Shown: one piece after another, positions 13,635 to 16,322 of the stretch
How positions within the stretch are numbered: position 1 is the first letter of the stretch
Layout: each line of letters opens with the position of its first letter
Source of the DNA: Myxococcales bacterium
Lineage (GTDB): Bacteria; Myxococcota; Polyangia; Polyangiales; Polyangiaceae
NCBI GenBank assembly: GCA_020430865.1
Contig: JAGQIY010000614.1
Location: forward strand, 1 to 16,322
Length of the DNA: 16,322 nucleotides
Direction: 5' to 3'
Notes under the pieces: generated by a model
Seen by the model: only the letters and a program-made list of their open reading frames with translations
Told to the model about the DNA's origin: nothing
The model's database searches: none
Translations under genes and position numbers: made by a program

Positions 13635-14348
13635 CTAGTTGCGGCGAATCGCCGCGCGCAGCTCTTGAACGGCGCGCTCGAGGCCCATGAAGAGCGCGTC
13701 GGCGATCACTGCGTGTCCGATGTTGAGCTCCTGGATCTCCGGGATCGCCGCCACCGGGCCGACGTTGTGACGGTTGAGGCCGTGGCCGGCGGCGACGTCG
13801 AGTCCGAGCTCCGCGCCAAGGCGAGCGCCGGCTCGGAGGCGCTCGAGCTCTGGACCGCGCCTCGCTTCGGGCAGCTCGCAGTACTCCCCGGTGTGGAGCT
13901 CGATCTGCTGAGCGCCCAGCTCCGCCGACGCGCGGATCTGCGCCGGATCCGCAGCGATGAACAGCGACAGCTTGATGGACAGCTGCCGGCATAGCTCGGC
14001 GAAGGGCTGGAGCTTGTCGACGCTCTTGACCACGTCGAGCCCGCCTTCGGTGGTCCGCTCCTCGCGACGCTCGGGCACCAGCGTGACCACATCGGGGCGC
14101 AGCTCACCCACGATGGAACGCATCTCGTCGGTCGCGGCGCACTCGAGGTTCATCAACGTGCCGATGCTCGCCCGCAGCGCCTTCGCGTCCGCGTCCTGGA
14201 TGTGACGCCGGTCCTCCCGCAGGTGCAGGGTGATGCCGTCAGCGCCCGCGAGTTCACAGATCGACGCCGCGAAGACCGGGTCCGGGTAGCGGGTGCCGCG
14301 GGCGTTTCGCAGCGTGCAGACGTGATCGATGTTGATGTGCAAGCGCAT
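13635..14348 (-). CDS. pdxJ: Pyridoxine 5'-phosphate synthase
   Basis: It condenses 1-deoxy-D-xylulose 5-phosphate with 3-amino-2-oxopropyl phosphate to make pyridoxine 5'-phosphate, the last ring-forming step of the DXP-dependent vitamin B6 route. I chose the ATG at 14348 (237 residues) because the protein then begins MRLHINIDHVCTLRNARGT, as in the family, and GAGGT lies at 14355-14359. A longer frame to 14459 adds unrelated residues. Motifs: NIDHVCTLRNAR (6-17), HLREDRRHI (42-50), VPE (91-93), TTEGG (99-103), ELHTGEY (150-156), GHGLN (188-192) and NIGH (209-212). All belong to the TIM-barrel active site. It is the first gene of the pdxJ-acpS-nnr operon. Confidence 0.96.
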   Translation of the reverse strand: MRLHINIDHVCTLRNARGTRYPDPVFAASICELAGADGITLHLREDRRHIQDADAKALRASIGTLMNLECAATDEMRSIVGELRPDVVTLVPERREERTTEGGLDVVKSVDKLQPFAELCRQLSIKLSLFIAADPAQIRASAELGAQQIELHTGEYCELPEARRGPELERLRAGARLGAELGLDVAAGHGLNRHNVGPVAAIPEIQELNIGHAVIADALFMGLERAVQELRAAIRRN

Positions 14349-14354
14349 GTCGTT

Positions 14355-14359
14355 ACCTC
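14355..14359 (-). promoter_or_regulatory. Ribosome-binding site deciding the pdxJ start
   Basis: GAGGT on the minus strand, six bases before the ATG at 14348, supports the short pdxJ start over the longer open frame to 14459. Confidence 0.6.
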
Positions 14360-14410
14360 GCGGAGCGTTTACGGCGCTCGCCGACTGCGTGCAAGGGACA
14401 GACTGACCTG

Positions 14411-14424
14411 CGACCCTGGGACAC
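14411..14424 (-). repeat. 14-base inverted copy of the sequence at 11549-11562
   Basis: GTGTCCCAGGGTCG is on the plus strand at 11549-11562 and on the minus strand here. The two copies lie outside the two ends of the pdxJ-acpS-nnr operon and both are next to inverted repeats. A 14-base match of this kind is expected about once by chance in a window this size. Confidence 0.3.
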
Positions 14425-14428
14425 CCGA

Positions 14429-14465
14429 CTGGGGTGAAGCGAGCTGCGCTGCGCCTCACCCCCAG
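14429..14465 (-). terminator. Possible terminator hairpin after the S41 protease gene
   Basis: CTGGGGTGA (14429-14437) pairs with TCACCCCCAG (14456-14465) with one bulged base, around an 18-base loop that can fold further (AGCG with CGCT). It begins 36 bases past the protease stop and precedes pdxJ. It lacks a T-tract, so termination is a guess. Confidence 0.4.
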
Positions 14466-14500
14466 GACCGACTCGAAGACGTAGCCCGCGGACTACTGCG

Positions 14501-16322
14501 TCACTCGCCGCCGAAGTCCCAGTCTTCGCCCAGCTGACGACGCTTCGGTGTCGGCAAGGCTTCGCCGTTGGGGCCGTCCTTGCGCACCACGATGGTCTTG
14601 CGGGTCGCCGTGTCCTCGGTCTCCCGCGATACGACCGTGATGACGTTGATGCCGGGCGAGAGCTTCACGTCGTAGGAGAAGTGCATCTTCTTCTGGTCGG
14701 AAGCCTTCTTGTTCGACTGATAGAACACCTTGTTGGTGCCGACGAACATGTAGGTGTCGAGTACGTGATCCATGTCGGTCGCGGTGCCCTCGATCTTGAT
14801 CGAATCGCTGCGGGTGGACAGGCTCGCCGGCTCAACCTCGAGCAACGGTGGGGAGCGAGTGAAGTCCGGCTCGAAGGCGTCGGCCGACGCCTTGCCGGAG
14901 GCCACCTCGAGCGCGCTCGAGTCGACGAAGCCGAAGCGACCGTCGCCGATGGACACCTTGGTGAAGGTGCCGAAGGTGCCCAGCTCATCGACCAGCTTGC
15001 CCCCGAGCACCTTGCCGACGACCAGCGAAGCGACGTCCGGCTGACCGCGTACCGGCGCGTCCGTCTTGACCTTCAGCACCGCCTTCTTGTCGCTGATGTT
15101 CAGCCCCTTGGCGACGACCGGCAGCGTAAGTTTCTCCGAGGAAACGACACGCAGGTCGCGATCAACCACGGAGAGCTCCACCTTGACGAAGTTCTCCGCG
15201 AGCTGGTCCTGCACATCCATGGTGAACACCACCTCGCGCTCGTCACCCGGCTTCAGGTTGGAGACGTCGAAGCGGCCGGCGCGCAACAGCAAGCCGTCGC
15301 CGGTCAGGTTGCGCACGTTGGCCTGAGTCTCCTTCGAGGGGCCCTTGCCGACGTTCTTGATCGTCAGGTAGATGCTCACGCCCTCACCCTTGGCGATCTG
15401 GCCATCGCCGTTGCCGGGGCGGTTGTCCACGATCTGATAGGTGTAGGCGAACACCGGCTGCTCGAGCGCCTTGACCGTGGGGCGGATCTCCGCCTCCTTC
15501 GGCGCGACGTCGCTCGCCGACTCGAACTTGATCTTCACCACGTCCTGGCGCGTGGTCGCGTCATCGGGGATGGAGCAGACGCGCTTCGCATCGAGAGGCA
15601 CGGGCTTGGTCGAGCCTGGCTTGTGACCTTCGGTCTCGCACCAGCCGAGGGGCACGCTGACCACCTTCTCCTGACCTGGCTCGATCTTGCCGAAGATCAG
15701 CTCCTTCTCGTCGTAGTAGCCGCTGTCGCTCGTGCTCATTCCGCGCAGCTGATAGACCGGCGTCTTACCGGTGTTCTTCACCTTCACCTCGAGCTTCATC
15801 TTGTCGCCCGCGGTCACGGTGTCGTCCTTGCGATCGGTCTTCACGCTGACCTCGAAGTCGCTGGGCGTCAGCTCGCTCTTGAAGTCGGCGGGAGGGTCGC
15901 TCCAGTCGATGCCGATCTTCGCCAGATCGCTCTTCACCGCCTCGAGCTCCTTCTTCTCGATGCCTTCAACCAGCTGACGAGTCTCGGCCACCTGTTCCTG
16001 GCGCTTGCCCACGGGAAGCTTGGCGACGAGCTGCTTCGCGAAGCGGATGTTGAAATCCTCACGGAATTCATCGTCGAGATCCGCTCCGCGCTCGCGCATC
16101 TCCGCCCGCTCCGACTCTGGCAGGTTGTAGCGCACCTTGATGCTGGGGCGCTCACTGTCGCGCTTGGCCTCGTTGGTCAGGCTCTTGTCGAGGTCGCGCT
16201 CACGCAGGGGGTGCTCGGAACGGAACAAGTCCATCTCCTTGCTATCTGCGGTCATCGGGTCGAGCTCGATGTCTGGCGTGACGCCAACACCCTGGATCGA
16301 GATGTCACCGGGGGTGAGGTAC
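14501..16322 (-). CDS. S41-family C-terminal processing protease, C-terminal part (5'-partial)
   Basis: The frame stays open past the ATG at 16255 to the window edge. The extra codons read YLTPGDISIQGVGVTPDIELDP, which matches the end of the S41 (CtpA/Tsp) protease domain, where a (Y)xTPxGxxIQGxGxxPD pattern is usual. The ATG is therefore internal and the catalytic Ser/Lys lie outside the window. Numbered from that ATG, a charged helical stretch (1-115) is followed by two beta-sandwich-like segments (about 133-250 and 265-382), each with a KNTG/KNVG motif as in CARDB-type domains, and the second with DNRPGNGDGQIAKGE. Next come an SH3-like stretch (about 390-452) and a further beta domain (470-558). 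The end is acidic, EDWDFGGE. It is probably a periplasmic or outer-envelope protease with binding modules; the substrate is unknown. Confidence 0.88.
   Translation of the reverse strand, partial: YLTPGDISIQGVGVTPDIELDPMTADSKEMDLFRSEHPLRERDLDKSLTNEAKRDSERPSIKVRYNLPESERAEMRERGADLDDEFREDFNIRFAKQLVAKLPVGKRQEQVAETRQLVEGIEKKELEAVKSDLAKIGIDWSDPPADFKSELTPSDFEVSVKTDRKDDTVTAGDKMKLEVKVKNTGKTPVYQLRGMSTSDSGYYDEKELIFGKIEPGQEKVVSVPLGWCETEGHKPGSTKPVPLDAKRVCSIPDDATTRQDVVKIKFESASDVAPKEAEIRPTVKALEQPVFAYTYQIVDNRPGNGDGQIAKGEGVSIYLTIKNVGKGPSKETQANVRNLTGDGLLLRAGRFDVSNLKPGDEREVVFTMDVQDQLAENFVKVELSVVDRDLRVVSSEKLTLPVVAKGLNISDKKAVLKVKTDAPVRGQPDVASLVVGKVLGGKLVDELGTFGTFTKVSIGDGRFGFVDSSALEVASGKASADAFEPDFTRSPPLLEVEPASLSTRSDSIKIEGTATDMDHVLDTYMFVGTNKVFYQSNKKASDQKKMHFSYDVKLSPGINVITVVSRETEDTATRKTIVVRKDGPNGEALPTPKRRQLGEDWDFGGE

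Noticed and set aside
14349..14459. 37-residue N-terminal extension of PdxJ
   Set aside because: Family members start at MRLHINIDHV or similar, and a ribosome-binding site precedes the ATG at 14348.
1..16322. CRISPR, tRNA, rRNA, insertion sequence, prophage, toxin-antitoxin or defence genes
   Set aside because: I looked on both strands and saw no regular spaced repeats, transposase or integrase motifs, or clover-leaf-like segments. The genes present are regulatory, envelope or housekeeping.

Overview
The window is high-GC, densely packed DNA that most resembles a myxobacterium, probably of the order Polyangiales. This is an inference from gene style: a sigma-54 activator, a Pkn-type Ser/Thr kinase with a C-terminal membrane anchor, a TPR/PEGA-like periplasmic protein, and secreted lipoproteins with Gly/Ser-rich or Cys-rich linkers. 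No rRNA, tRNA, CRISPR array, transposase, phage gene or recognisable defence system was seen. Codon and base use look uniform, so nothing suggests recent transfer.

Layout. (1) 1-2021, plus strand: the 3' part of a GAFTGA-type sigma-54 activator whose stop overlaps the TTG start of a lipoprotein with a Gly/Ser linker. (2) 4449-2023, minus strand: a membrane-anchored Ser/Thr kinase followed by a TPR/PEGA-like exported protein. (3) 4544-5011, plus: a small Pro-rich lipoprotein with four Cys in its tail. It converges on a minus-strand Cys-rich lipoprotein (5909-5082) that has a duplicated Cys module and a C2-like C-terminal domain. (4) 6273-7874, plus: a ChoD-like GMC oxidoreductase with a ferredoxin-like Cys cluster. 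A perfect TGAAC-N3-GTTCA palindrome lies in its leader. (5) 9952-7929, minus: a class I aminotransferase translationally coupled to an omega-amidase-type nitrilase. (6) 10017-10841, plus: biotin-protein ligase, converging on an ECF sigma factor (11446-10859). (7) 14348-11685, minus: a pdxJ-acpS-nnr housekeeping operon for vitamin B6, carrier-protein activation and NAD(P)HX repair. (8) 16322-14501, minus: the C-terminal part of an S41-type processing protease with a tail of about 590 residues, including beta-sandwich-like and SH3-like segments.

The genes fall into two themes. One is regulation and the cell envelope: activator, kinase, sigma factor, lipoproteins and processing protease. The other is cofactor and repair metabolism: BirA, PdxJ, AcpS, Nnr and the transaminase/omega-amidase pair. 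I found no multi-gene novel system. The most unusual points are the Cys-module/C2-like lipoprotein, the palindrome upstream of the GMC oxidoreductase, and the large tail on the S41 protease. A hairpin next to the aminotransferase ribosome-binding site and the inverted repeats flanking the pdxJ operon are weaker leads.
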